Shown here: in pieces, positions 25,315 through 37,086 of the stretch
Layout: each line of letters begins with the position of its first letter
Position numbering within the stretch: position 1 is the first letter of the stretch
NCBI GenBank assembly: GCA_963682055.1
Contig: OY821740.1
Span: 42,056,795-42,120,794, forward strand
From: Primula veris
Taxonomy: Eukaryota > Streptophyta > Magnoliopsida > Ericales > Primulaceae
Length of the DNA: 64,000 nt
Direction of reading: 5' to 3'
Made by a program: the position numbers and the translations under genes
The notes under the pieces: model-generated
Database searches by the model: none
Seen by the model: the letters and a program-made list of their open reading frames with translations, nothing else
Told to the model about the DNA's origin: nothing

Positions 25315-28300
25315 TCATGGTGCATGAGTTGTGGAATCGGGGAGATCATCAAGGATGAAAGGACCGAGTTTACCAGTCCTGAACAAAGTTAGAAACTTCT
25401 TTGATACCATGGTCCGAGCCTCACTTGCCTTGTGTGGTATTTTCATAGCCTTTTGAAGAGCTTCAAATTGCTGTTCCATCAGATTCTCTAAATCGGTTTC
25501 ATCTTCTAAATTACCATCAAATTCGGAGAGAGACGTGAACAGTACTTGCTGTACTGCTGTCACAAGATCCTGGACAAGAAACAGAAAAGATTTTGTCATG
25601 TAAAATCTAAAGGATGAAGGAAAAGAAATTTCGACCAGTCAAATAATAAAATGTGAAGATGAAGTAACCTCTACGGCCAACATAGTGATACGCGTCACTA
25701 CATTTTATTAAGCTATATAACCAGACCTACTGTTTTCATCAAGTGATTCCTTTTATTCAAATTTACTCCATTAAATATTTCTCAATACAATATTTCAACA
25801 TGTCAGAAGTCACAATATTGTGTGATTTTATATACTGCAACCGAAAATTTTAAGAACCGAGAGAACAATACAGAGAATGTAAAAGTTACTTGCAGTTTCC
25901 AATGTAAAACCAAAATGTATCGAGAAAGAATGGAGTCATCTGAAGTTTACTCATTTTACTTTAAGCCAATTATTTTCAGCAGAAGCACAGAAGTACCTTT
26001 TAGTAAGACATCAATAAATAATATCATAAATTAAAATGATACTCCTATACCTTAATATTATACTCGTTTTTGTCACCAGATTCACTAACGAGTTTCTCCA
26101 TTCTTTTGTCGATTAAGTTCTTCCAGTGGAGTGGAGTGGTTCGACTATTCAGAACTGCCAGCAAGTACTGCGAAATGCGCTCTTCGCCAACAACCGAGTC
26201 TTTTACGGACCCTGTTTTATGCATAAAAAAAAAAACAAGTCAACAAAAATGTAGTTCATCATTGACTCAAAAATATACCTCCAAGTATACTGGTCTTTAC
26301 CTCATGAAGACCTGCATAACCAGACATGACTTTCCAAAATTTACTAAACACTGTTTAACTGATTTTTAGGTCCTTTCTCTTTTATTTTTCCTGGTTTCAA
26401 ATATCCCTAACCTGATTCTTGAGAAATCATTTGAATTCACACTTGTCTCTCTCTTTTTCTGCTCTAAATTTGATTTCGGAATCATTGACTATGTAGGTTT
26501 CTAAAACTAAGCTATCACAAAGAAATTCTTGAAAAAAATATTCTCTTAAGCCATCTGTTCAATGAATTATGCAATGTCTCTAGTTTGCCAACCAAAATAC
26601 CATTCATGACAAAACTTGACCCGAGTTGTGCTCAAGTTGGGCCATATATACAGCTATTTCTTTTACGGGCAGTAATGGAAGGGATAAACATGTGGAAACA
26701 TGGGGAGAAAACACATCATAATGTCCTCGTGAAAATTTACAACTCGCTCCATTCATTCACTTCCTTCATTAAGGATGTCATCAAAGTAGAAAATTTTGTT
26801 ATGAATAATATACTACAACGCTGTACTTTCATGTTCTGCAGATCTATATTTTGGCTTTTGGGGGGGTGATAGCAACAAGTTAAAAAGATTCTATTTTACA
26901 CCCTTGCATCTCCGTGGTTCGGCATGGGACAAAGATACAAGCGAGGAAAAATAAATTTCGTGTAAAAAATAGGTTTCAATAAACAAACAGAGCTTGTGTG
27001 ATCGAGAAAATTGGATGTCAATGCAAAATTTAAAGGCGAAAAAGTGATTAGTGGTAGTCATTACGTGTTGAATTTTAGGAGTTCATACCAGCTAAAGCTA
27101 GCTTTAACCCTGTTTCTACGTCTGGGATACTAGGTACCAATACTCCAGGTGTGTCCAATACATATATACTAGGCCTGTGGGCAATCTGCAAAAGTTCAGA
27201 AACCAAATGAAACACTTACAATTTTATGCACTATTGTTTATAGTTTCTGGTGAATATTCAAACACAGTTTTATATAAATGAGACACAAGAGTATTTAGTG
27301 AAAGAACAAATTGTTGAGTAAGACGAGCACAATTGTTACACACCAACAATGAATATAAAAAAATCATGTTCGATCATTCCATATTATTACTTTATTTTTT
27401 CCCATTTTTTCGTTCAATAAGTAAACAACAAACCAAAAAAGTTCACCTTGAAACCAGCAATATCTTGAGTAACACCAGGCAATGGGCCCACAGTAGCTCG
27501 TTTCCTTCTGCCCTGCGCTAAGAAACATAGTGAAAATGGAAATTCTAAACACTTGATGCTAATTAATCTGAATCCTTATACTGTCATTGCAATGTAGAAA
27601 GCTTACCCGGAAAACGATGTGATGCAATCTGGTGAATAGAATTGATTAAAGCCGATTTTCCAACATTAGGAACGCCTACCACCATAACCAGCAGGGTAGG
27701 TTCTTTAATAATCGCCTCTTTCAACTTGAACTCAACATGATCTAGAAGCTTCTCACCAGAATAAAAGATTCAATAAGTTAAGAAACATTAAGATTCAATG
27801 AAATAGCAAAGTACTAGAAATTTTCAAACTGAGAGGAAGGCATGGCTAGATAGGGTAAAAACCAGATAAAATGCTCATCTACATTAAAAAACTCCCAAAA
27901 AAACAATGAATATCCTGAACGAATACAAGATAATACAATATCAGATACATAGGTTTGAGTATCATTGAGTCATCCAGTCATTGACCAATCTAATACATCT
28001 TCGACTTGTATGTGTGTGTGTGTGTGTGTGTATACATAGCCATATTATGACCAATTTTTCGAAAATACTTTTAGTATGCCGAATTTGCATGATATGATAC
28101 ATGTAGACATGCAAATAGCTGGTCATCCAAATAAGGAGATTAAAATGCACAGTAACAATGAATAACAAACAATGTTACCAATTTGCATGCCCTGAACTAG
28201 TGTCATCATGGAACCAGCTTAAACTATAATAAACTGGGATCAAATATGTACATTAAGGTTTCCAAACAATATGCACGTAAGCAAAGTATGTAAGAAGACT

Positions 28301-30575
28301 TCATTTTTCACTTGTAATTAACGTAATACGATTAAAGTATTAAACTAATCAATGTTGTGCGAACATTATCAGAAATTAAAGCCCAAAGGACAATGGACCT
28401 TTTTAACAGAACTTCTGCTATGGGCATTTATTGGGAGACAGTCTTGCTTGCGAGCTTCGAAATAGTTAGTCCAGTGCTGCCAAAGAAAAATAATATTAGT
28501 AACTAGACCACCAGGGGGATAATAATACCCCTATGGCCCTACTTACAAAACTTTGCAATCCTAATGCTTAGGCAGTGTTTGCAATTCCTAAACAATAAAG
28601 ATAAGTTATGACAATCCCTCAGACGACAAAATCCGACCTAATCAATCAACTCTTGAGCAAGGAGATTTGGCCACAGATTTCCAAGTAAGTGGATATCTCA
28701 CCCTGTTTGTAAGAGTTTTGAGAAAGTAACACAATGTTTAACTGAATTTTGCTTGTGATTAAAAGAGAAATGAAAACATCGATCTTAGATTTGTATTTTA
28801 AAATAAAAATAAAAACAGTTATCAAAACCAGTAAAACCTTTGCAGTGTATAAGAAAACTTCTCTTTAGCTGTTCGAGCATAGTCTAGCAATAATATTTTT
28901 TGTGGAACCAGTTCCTTTGAAGCCTACTATCCCAACCAGGAAAGCAAAATGATAATATATGAAAGTAGGACAAACAACAAATCACACAAGTGATGACCCC
29001 CAGAAGGACATTTTTCCGGTTTTCCCTGAGTCCGCTCTTCTTCACTATAAACAAGACAAACATTACTCACACTTAAACCCTTTCTCTCGGATGCAAAACT
29101 GATCAGTAATCAACCAGATAGAAAATGCGTTAGAAATTAATGAAGGATCAAACATTCATTCCAAAAAAAAAGGAAAACCTTCACGATCACTCTCCCATGT
29201 GGTTTAAATTTCTTTACCTAACTTAGGACTGTATTCAGTGACGGAACGAGGAGGCCGATTTCTATATAATATTTTTTCCATGCCCTATTTGAGTTAAAAA
29301 TTGGTGTGTGTGTGTCTCCATCTAGTTTCTACCGTGACTGTATGTAGTTTTTTTATCACTCGGATAGTGTTATTTTTTTGTGTATGTGCTGTTTGTGGCT
29401 TAATTATCTGATCTTTATTTACTATGCATAAATCGAAGTCTTAGCTATCATAATTTAAATAAAAGGGATTGACACCATTTCACTATACAATTACTACATT
29501 ACTTCTTAGAACAAATAAATACTTAATTAGATAGGTCATTTGTCCTAGACTCCTAGCTAATCCTCCGGATACTTAGTTATTCAGTGTCATTGCCTATCAA
29601 GTTTTTCATGTAATTTAAAACATAACCAGTTTGAAATTAATGAATAACTTGTCATCAGGGGCGAAGCCAGGATGTGTAAATGGGGGGTGCCAAAATATAT
29701 GTACAAGTAACATATTTTTATGGGGGTGCCAAATCTACACCTAAAAAGAAATTGTACTAAAAAAAAATTTCGTCACTTGGGATTTCTAAAATTATGGGGG
29801 GTGCCGTGGCACCCGATCGTCCCCACTTAGCTTCCCCCCTGCTTGTCATAAATTTAATTTTTGTAATTAAAACATAACCTCTAGATCCAGAACAAGCTTG
29901 CAAATTTATGAATAACAAAGAAAGGCCAATAAAGGTGTGTAATTTCCTAAACTCAAATTTCACTCCTCAAAAAAATTAGTAAAATACTCTAAAATTTTCA
30001 AATAAGTAACTGACTGTTAAACATATAAGGCATCGTAATGGCAAGGAGGGATATATCTTTGTAAACCACACGCTCGATTATTATCTAGACGATGTGGGAT
30101 AATTACTCTAACACTCCCCCTCGCACGTGGCCCGACATTTCAAGGGTCCTACGAGCGGACATATTAAATGGGTGGAGGTGAGCCCAACATCGCCAGACCC
30201 ACTCTGATACCATGTTAAAGCCTCATAGACCTTACCATTAAAAGGTCTCGTAATGATAAGGATGGATATCTCTTTATAAACCACATGCTCGATTATTATC
30301 TAGACGATGTGGGATAATTACTCTAACACTTATATTAATTTTTTCATCTTCCATAATGGAAACAGTAAATACAGCAAATTTAAATAAGAGTGAACAATGA
30401 TATTATATATACACATATGTACACATACTTGTAGAACATTAGGATTGGCCAAATCGGTTTTATTGAGAGCGATTATTCGCCTCTTCCCTGCCAACATAGG
30501 CTGAAGGTCTTCGTTTGCCGAAGTAATCGGTATCTGTAATTTCACATTATTAGCTGCGTCTACATGCACAAATAC

Positions 30576-30606
<31 letters not shown>

Positions 30607-30776
30607 AATAAGATACATACGCGAGAGTCACGGACTTCGATGACGAGATCGGAGAGCTTAAGGCGGTGACGGATGGCACGTATGGCGGATGCCATGTGAC
30701 CAGGAAACCAGTTTATAGGCCCACCACCACCTAACCCTAACCCGATTCCATTTTTCACCATTTTCGTCTTCTTCAT
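25315..30776 (-). CDS. SIN2: DAR-type circularly permuted GTPase, SIN2-like
   Basis: Eight coding exons: 30621-30776, 30429-30533, 28399-28476, 27607-27748, 27447-27517, 27089-27185, 26051-26211, 25315-25569. They give 354 residues, GT-AG throughout, phases consistent. The motif order is that of YlqF/RbgA-type circularly permuted GTPases: WFPGHM (23-28), G4 NKTD (76-79), G1 GVPNVGKS (138-145), G2 Thr177 in PGVTQD, G3 DTPG (195-198). The family acts in assembly of the large ribosomal subunit. SIN2 (At2g41670) is described as mitochondrial and required for normal integument cell division. Its paralogue DGP2 (At4g10650) is the alternative, but gene order favours SIN2. The DAR motif reads DSR here (50-52). 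No strong mitochondrial presequence is visible in the short N-terminus, although basic residues are present. The start is the first ATG after a GA repeat. Intron 2 (28477-30428) carries two transposable elements. Confidence 0.93.
28010..28030. repeat. (TG)n microsatellite in SIN2 intron
   Basis: Ten or so TG units in the intron between exons 3 and 4 of the SIN2-like gene. Confidence 0.95.
29656..29841 (+). mobile_element. hAT-type MITE, copy 2, with perfect 8-bp TSD
   Basis: A 186-bp element beginning caggggcgaagcc and ending cttcccccctg, imperfect inverted hAT termini. It is flanked on both sides by cttgtcat (29648-29655 and 29842-29849), the 8-bp target duplication expected of hAT transposons. 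It is non-coding and so was mobilised in trans. It sits in intron 2 of the SIN2-like gene and is nearly identical to copy 1 at 7574-7758. Confidence 0.9.
30015..30328 (-). mobile_element. TRIM-type mini LTR retroelement
   Basis: Two direct repeats, 30015-30113 (99 bp) and 30213-30328 (116 bp), share gctcgattattatctagac and gatgtgggataattactct. Both start TGTTA and end TAACA. Read on the minus strand, the interior begins with TGGTATCAGAG, complementary to the 3' end of initiator methionine tRNA, and it ends with a purine tract GAGGGGGAG just before the second repeat. The interior is only 99 bp and cannot code. The extra bases in one repeat look like an indel. I saw no matching 5-bp target duplication. 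It lies in intron 2 of the SIN2-like gene, in the same orientation. Confidence 0.85.
30587..30606. repeat. (CATA)n-(TA)n microsatellite
   Basis: A compound repeat in the first intron of the SIN2-like gene, just downstream of the exon 1 donor. Confidence 0.85.
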
Positions 30777-30792
30777 CTCTCTCTCTCTCTCT
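30777..30792. repeat. (GA)8 tract abutting the SIN2 start
   Basis: Read on the coding strand this is an uninterrupted GA repeat ending directly at the ATG, and it must be in the 5' UTR. Because it is so close to the start it could affect translation or transcription factor binding. Confidence 0.9.
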
Positions 30793-33286
30793 AGAAATAA
30801 TACAGTCTTTAGCTCAAAACCCCCCTGGTAGTTTCTTAAACCCTGCAAAAGTTAAAAATTAAAGGATTGTCTCGGTGTTTTGATTGTGAGTCAATCGGTT
30901 CTACAGTTTTTAGAATGTTACATTTTGGTCTAGCTGGAAAAAAAAAGACTATAGGATTTAGACTTTTTTTAACCAAACCAAAAACATAAAAAGGCAAAGC
31001 AAGCCTGAAACTAAAGCTGAATTCCGGTTTGGTTTCGGTTTATATATCTCGAAACGAAAAATAATCTAACCAAACCGAAAATCAAAAATCTTAAGAAACT
31101 GAACAAACGCTAATAATGTTGAACATGTCTATATGGTATTTTTTTGGTAATTTTATGGTGGATATTGAGTTCGTTTAGATGCTTTGTTTATTTTGTGCAA
31201 TGTTTTTACAGAAAAAACATGTTTGGTTTGCTGTAAATGTGGTTATTATTTAAAAAAGAAGTGCCTAATAATTTGTAACTAGGGTATCATAATAATTAAA
31301 GAAAGCCAAAAAGAATCGGATGTTTCGATTTGGTTCTTTTGACAATAAAAAATGTCACAACAAAACTGACGCGTGACCGCTCAACTTGACTCCTGGAACG
31401 TGTAACAAAACTGTCACAATCGGACTGGAACGCATAACAAACCTCTAGATGAAATCATGAAAATCATATATATTGACTCATGTGCTGGTGGGTGGTATTT
31501 CGTGCATACCTTTGTTGTTATTTTCTCACAGAGTTTAATGGTTGGGTATCATTATGCAATTTATGCTCAGGAAATTCCAACAAATGAGGGTTAATTATCA
31601 TTTAGAAAGGGGGAAAAAAAGGTTTACACGGTCGTTTTTAGGCTTATTTATTAAGTTATTTTCGGTCTGGACCGGTTCTTTACAGTCACTGAGGCTTCAA
31701 TTTCTTTCATAAGTAAGGTTAAGCCTAACCCAATTCAAAAAAATAACATTTCTGTGTAAGCCCATGTCGTAGAAGTCCTATTCTAGCTTCTTAATTATAT
31801 TGATGTCGCCTAACCAGTTATAATAGTTATGATAATAATTTACGATCTTAACATGTATAACAGTAAACGTATTACGTATTATCTATCTGTGAATAATCTC
31901 TTTTTCGGCTTGTACCATGTACATTTGCCTTTTACCATTTTTATTGTTTTTCCAAAGGGCCTTTTACCATTGTTAAGACATTAACTTGTTATGGCAACAT
32001 CTTTGTTTTTCAGATATGGGCACATTAATTAAAATTGTATCTCAATACTCCCTCATAAAAGTTATATCTTTTTTATCAAAAAAATTAATACTAATGAAGT
32101 TTAGATTAACTAGCATCTACTACTAAATATAAACTATACGAACCTCATCACATGGTCAATTACACGACCAAACCTAATCATAGTTTTGTGTATTTGACCT
32201 GTATAAATATCTACAAATATCCTGGAGTTGGCAAAAGTGATAAGTATCTCTTTTAATATCTGATCCTGGAACTTATATTATTAGTGTTCTCTCCTTAGAT
32301 ACTTACTTATCCGACACATGTAAAATTATGTGATTTATTTAATTAAATTGCATCACGTCGTACATTAGTAAGTTACTGGTAGAGACTAAGAGACACATTA
32401 CAACTCTTAGCTGGGGTATCATGACAGAAATCTAAATCTTGTCTGTAGTAACTAGCACGGGCAGTTCGGAACTTTATGCGACCCGATGTAAATTATCAAA
32501 AAATACCTTGTTTTTAACACTCGTCTTAAAATATTTGTAATTTACATACGACAAAAATAAATTTTGGAAAATGTTATTTTCTTGAAACAATAGAAGTCTA
32601 AAATATGTGTTGAAATATATAGTTGTGCTTTTTTACAAAACGTTTTTTCTTCTTTTAATTGATTATTATTTTCTAGCATGTTTAGTAAATTAAAGTCGGA
32701 TTAGCACCATCATTGTTATTACTCATGAATATAGTTTATCGTAATAATATTAAATAATATGTTTCACCTTATGTACTTTTCATAAACATAAAGAATTGAC
32801 TAGATTTGTTCTATATGTTGTAACCCAAGTATGAATTGAAAAAAAAAACATGACGCTTGAAGAGATCCAACCAGAGACCTTTAAATCCTAAGATTGTTTC
32901 TACCATTTGTTCACTATCACTTTTAGTATTAATTTTGGAAAAAGAATAATATGTCCAAACTCTTTGCACTAATTTTTCATATTAATATTTGTTTTAATTT
33001 ATATGTGTCCCTTCATTTTTTAGGTCTGGTGCTCCCGCACGGTCTGCACGGACCCGGACCGCCCCTGGTAACTAGTTACACTAGGGTATTTTTTTAGTGA
33101 ATTTTTAAATTTTAGATTTTAAAAATATGTGGGTGTTTGACAAGTCAAATTATTTAGTTTCTGAAAATCTGAATTTAAACAATCGATTCTCAAAACAGAT
33201 TTTTAAAATATGATTTTGGACCAAAACATTTGTTACGGCTACACTGAATTGTAAATTGTGAACTGTGATCACGTCGTAACAAACTT

Positions 33287-33502
33287 CTCCCTCCGTTCCC
33301 ATTTAATTGTCCACTACGAAAGTACGTGCAATTTTGACCGGCTTATAACTTGTATCAAAATTGTCGAAATGATTTTTTTTTTTTTTAAATCTAATCATAA
33401 AATTTAACATTTGAATTATATGATCAACTTTTGATACAAATTATTGGCCGGTCAAAATTGCACTTGGTTTCATAGTGGACACTTAAATCGGAAAGGAAGG
33501 AG
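33287..33502. mobile_element. Stowaway-like MITE, best-preserved copy
   Basis: 216 bp with clear inverted termini: ctccctccgttcccattta at the left and the mirror of it ending ggaaaggaaggag at the right. The inner arms also pair: gtgcaattttgaccgg and ccggtcaaaattgcac. This is the reference copy for the other degenerate members listed in this window. Confidence 0.75.
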
Positions 33503-33564
33503 TGTCAGGCAAAATCATGTACGTATCATAAATTTATACATATTAATATATATATATATATATA

Positions 33565-33769
33565 GGGAATGATCCATACACACATAAAAAAACACATTAT
33601 CTTTACACATCAATCACAACCCTCCATTTACTAACTTTTAATGGTCAAAATTATGTGTTTATTCTTGTTATTAGATGAACTAATCTTGACCATTAAAAAT
33701 AAGTAAATGGAGGGTTGTGATTGATGTGTAAATATAATGTGTTTTTTTATGTATGTATAGATACTCCCC
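33565..33769. mobile_element. Hairpin MITE with 84-bp inverted arms
   Basis: Left arm 33565-33647 and right arm 33686-33769 are almost perfect reverse complements, separated by a 38-nt loop. Shared blocks include acacatcaatcacaaccctc, catttact and ttttaatggtcaa. The element sits inside a (TA)n tract, which is consistent with a TA target. If transcribed it would fold into one long hairpin. Confidence 0.85.
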
Positions 33770-33803
<34 letters not shown>

Positions 33804-33935
33804 TTTCAAGTTGATATATAAGTTGATGTACATATAATATCCCAGTATAGGAACATATATATCACAAGATTCACAACCATATATTCTGCAAAAAAAAGTG
33901 TTTAATGTCCATATAACCTTGTTAAATCTTGATTT

Positions 33936-34128
33936 CACTACAAAATAATGTTTGATTTAGTGAGAGTCAAAAGCTGTCACAAGCCTGTCGCTAATTTAAA
34001 AAACTGTCACAAATCTGTCGCAAATTGACTAAACTGTCACAAAACCGTCACAAAAACCGTCGCTAATAAGCTCGTAACAAAAAATACCGTCACTAATCCC
34101 GTCGCTATTTGGTTATTTTTTTGTAGTG
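33936..34128. mobile_element. CACTA-type MITE with 3-bp TSD
   Basis: 193 bp starting cactacaaaat and ending ttttttgtagtg, the inverted CACTA terminus. It is flanked by ttt on both sides, the 3-bp duplication typical of the superfamily. The interior repeats variants of ctgtcacaa and ccgtcgctaa at least six times, resembling the subterminal repeats bound by CACTA transposases. Confidence 0.85.
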
Positions 34129-35651
34129 TTTAAAATGTTTTAAAATAAAATAAAATACAATTTGATGTTTATGTTGATGTATATATAATTTACCTGCATA
34201 TGACATATATATCACAAGATTCACAACCATATACTCTGATCTATTCTAATTATTGTGTATTATAACCTAGATGTAAAAAAAAAGTGTATTATAACCAGAC
34301 TTTTACAATCTACCAGTTCGTGCAAAATTGAAGTGTTATAACATTGTGCTATAAATGTTGCTATATATGTGGAGTATATTTTTTCTGTCTCTTTCATATA
34401 TACATACATACACTGTTGGGTATACTGTGGCAAACATTTTAAAAAGCTCTTAAAATCAGAACGAATTAAATTACACAAGGTTTTAACGTTCTAAAACAGT
34501 AATTAAAGTTTGTGTGTTCACTTTAATTTATTCAGTTTTTGTTATTGAGTTATGTTCAGTTAAAACCGAATTATAACTGGAATTGTAACGGCATTTCTAA
34601 ACTCAGTCAATAGTTTCTTTCACATTATATGATTAAATATATTTATGAATAAAAAGATTTAGCCTGTAGGATGTGATGAGAAGAATTACTTCAAAAGTGG
34701 AGTATATGTTTGTTTAGTATAGACAGCAAAGCAAGGCTACGTTACAGCTATAAAGATTTACTACCTAAAATAGTTTTATCATCCGTTTGCTTGCTGAGAT
34801 GTTTAATTTCTTGTGAGAAAAAGGAACGGGAAAAGTAAACTTTTTCCAAAAGTTATTATACATGGACATCCTTTTCTTTCCGTCATATATATTCTCCAAA
34901 AACTCTTCCACAACCTGCACAGCTAAAATAATTGCACACTCTTTGGGTTTATTTATTTATTTTCTTTTGGAAACAAAAAAAAACAAACTTAGGGTCGTTT
35001 AAAGATTCGGAGCCAAAGTTATTGTTTCATTTGACCGGTAACCTACTATATTGTGCCATATTACGTACTATCATGTTTCTTCTTTTTCATTCAATGCCGG
35101 CCATGATAATTGAAATGTTCATATAGTGGAAACGTTAAAAATATTAAAAGATATAGTCACACTCCTACTAGTGTTCTTAATACCAAAGATGGACCAAAAG
35201 GTTTTTTTTTTCTACCTCTTTTTTCATACTCTCATAACTCATAGTAGGTCATAAGAAGTTAAAAGTATATTTCAAACGACAAAAGAAAGTCGTCTTAAAG
35301 AGAATAATCTAGTGACAGCCAACACTATACCAAGAGTATCCAACAAATTAATTAGTCTATTTTCGTTAATTTTGATTTTCAGAAATGTTAAGCTTTCGAT
35401 ATTGATTCCTATAATATAAATTAACACACACGTTATCTCAATTATTTTGGTATACAGTGTTGGATCATAGATGTATGAAACATTTCCCTTTAGCAAAGTC
35501 CAAGTAAATAACGTTTAATAACTAATCATTTTCATAATTTACACATCGATCCAAACCAAACATATTATACAATACACATATCATTAGCCGGCCAAGAGGA
35601 AAACATCCGATACACATTACTAAATTATAAAACTCTATAACGTAATATATT

Positions 35652-36730
35652 TTATATTCTAAGTAAAAATATACTAAGCTCAGGTCCACCATTCCCGTCC
35701 GGATTCATCATGTAGAAAGCCTCAGAGTCACGACTACCCACAACTCGTTCAAATTTAGCCCTCATATACATAAACTCACCTTCGGCCTCGCTCCTTTTCC
35801 CATCACCAATGACGGGTATGACCCCTGCCCCAACCGAAACACTCTTGACAGTGCTAAGCACATGCCAATCTGACTCCGTGCATGTGCGCGACGAAGCATA
35901 CCCACTCTTCCTCCCGTTACAGTACATGCTCCAAGTGGGCTCGTCAAAAAGCTTGATCACGTGCTTGGCACGCGCGTCGGATTCCAAGGCGATCCGGACC
36001 ATCCCGGAGGACATTTCTCTGACTAGGTTAGCCGTGGTGACCGCTAGTTGGATGATCAGGACTGGGTCGGATCTTGGGTCGGGTTGCACAGCGAAGCTGA
36101 CTTGGCCATGACGATTGCCAAATAAGGTACCTGAGGGAGGATACCAGAAATTATAAATCAGGGAAGTGACTAGGTGAAAACAGTAATTCGGATTCCCTCC
36201 CATTGTAAATAAAACATAACGAATAAATATAATCATTTTTATGTATTTTGATTGAACTCTCCCATCATGAAATAAAACCATATAAAATATAATTCCCTTG
36301 GTTTGTATTTGAGTTTCTTGGATTCATGCTGGAGGAAAGATGCGGAATTTGAATAAAAAATTATACAAGCAAACAAAAATTACCGGTAGCAAAATATTAA
36401 TTTTCACAAATTATATTTCATGACTAAAAATAAAAATGAAGTTGATTATAGGGACTATGGTGGCACTGATGGTCACCACTTAGCTTCCCTTGCTACCATA
36501 CCTGTGACCTTGCGACGAAGGGTGGGGGAGGGGAGGATGTGGCGGCGTGTAGGGATATAGAGAGGGATTGAGAATGTGGTGAGGATGGAGCGGAGGAGGG
36601 TAGAGAAGCCGAAACGGGTTCTTTGGAAGAATGATCTGTGGGTCGAGTCATAAGTAGAGGGGACTATGATTTGGTTGTTGCATGAGGTGGTACTAGTGGT
36701 TCTTGGGAGGGCTAGGAGTCCGTATTGCAT
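35652..36730 (-). CDS. MIZ1: MIZU-KUSSEI1-like protein (DUF617)
   Basis: Two coding exons (36502-36730 and 35652-36130), GT-AG, phase 1, giving 235 residues. The second exon carries the whole DUF617 signature: GTLFGNRHGQVSFA, REMSSGMVRIALE, WSMYCNGRKSGYA, a GAGVIP segment, then FERVVGSRDSEAFYMMNP and a C-terminal PELSIFLLRI. MIZ1 in Arabidopsis (At2g41660) is needed for root hydrotropism and is reported as a cytosolic protein associated with the ER surface. The gene is shorter than Arabidopsis MIZ1 (about 297 residues); the difference lies in the variable N-terminal region, which here has basic and serine/threonine-rich sequence and a hydrophobic patch. DUF617 has many paralogues, so orthology with MIZ1 itself rests on gene order. 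A TATA-like element lies about 125 nt upstream. Confidence 0.9.
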
Positions 36731-36852
36731 TTTATATTTTTATGTATGTATAGAGATTAGAGAGGGGAGTGAGAATGCAAGTGTTAAGAATTAACTCGCT
36801 ATAATTAAATTCTAGTAGAGGGAAATAATGAAGTTGATTATTGATGGAGGGA

Positions 36853-36862
36853 ATATATATAG
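36853..36862 (-). promoter_or_regulatory. Candidate TATA box of the MIZ1-like gene
   Basis: CTATATATATTC on the minus strand, about 125-130 nt before the start codon, and the only TATA-like element close to it. Confidence 0.45.
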
Positions 36863-36984
36863 TGGGGGTATAGGTTTGTGGTGATTAAATTACCACCAGT
36901 CTTGCCACCTTACACTATTATTATAATTTGAAATACTAAACATTTATATTTCTTTCTTAATTATAATGTGAAGAGTTACTCTTG

Positions 36985-37086
36985 TGATCGGATTTATGTG
37001 TAATTTTGACCGATTAATAACTTGTATATATATTGTAAAATGAAATTCTTAAAAAACTAATCTTATTATTTAAGATTTGAACTATA
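36985..37086. repeat. Stowaway-like MITE fragment
   Basis: Carries gtgtaattttgaccgattaa, taacttgtat and a trailing agatttgaactata, the left half of the family seen at 5524 and 33287. The right half is missing. Confidence 0.5.

Larger units (their letters stand above)
30793..35651. other. Intergenic region between SIN2 and MIZ1 genes
   Basis: The SIN2 promoter is at the left and the MIZ1 3' flank at the right. Three different MITEs lie between 33287 and 34128 (annotated separately), with (TA)n tracts at 33545-33562 and 33770-33795. Segments at 31020-31080 resemble the cggtttggtttcggttt repeats common in plant intergenic DNA. A GC-rich patch at 33024-33068 (cacggtctgcacggacccgg) stands out from its AT-rich surroundings. 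No gene seen. Confidence 0.6.

Noticed and set aside
33024..33068. GC-rich patch with repeated cacgg/cccgg words
   Set aside because: Too short and isolated to assign to any element or regulatory site.
35809..36111. 100-codon frame on the plus strand across the MIZ1 exon
   Set aside because: Reverse-strand shadow of a strongly conserved DUF617 exon.
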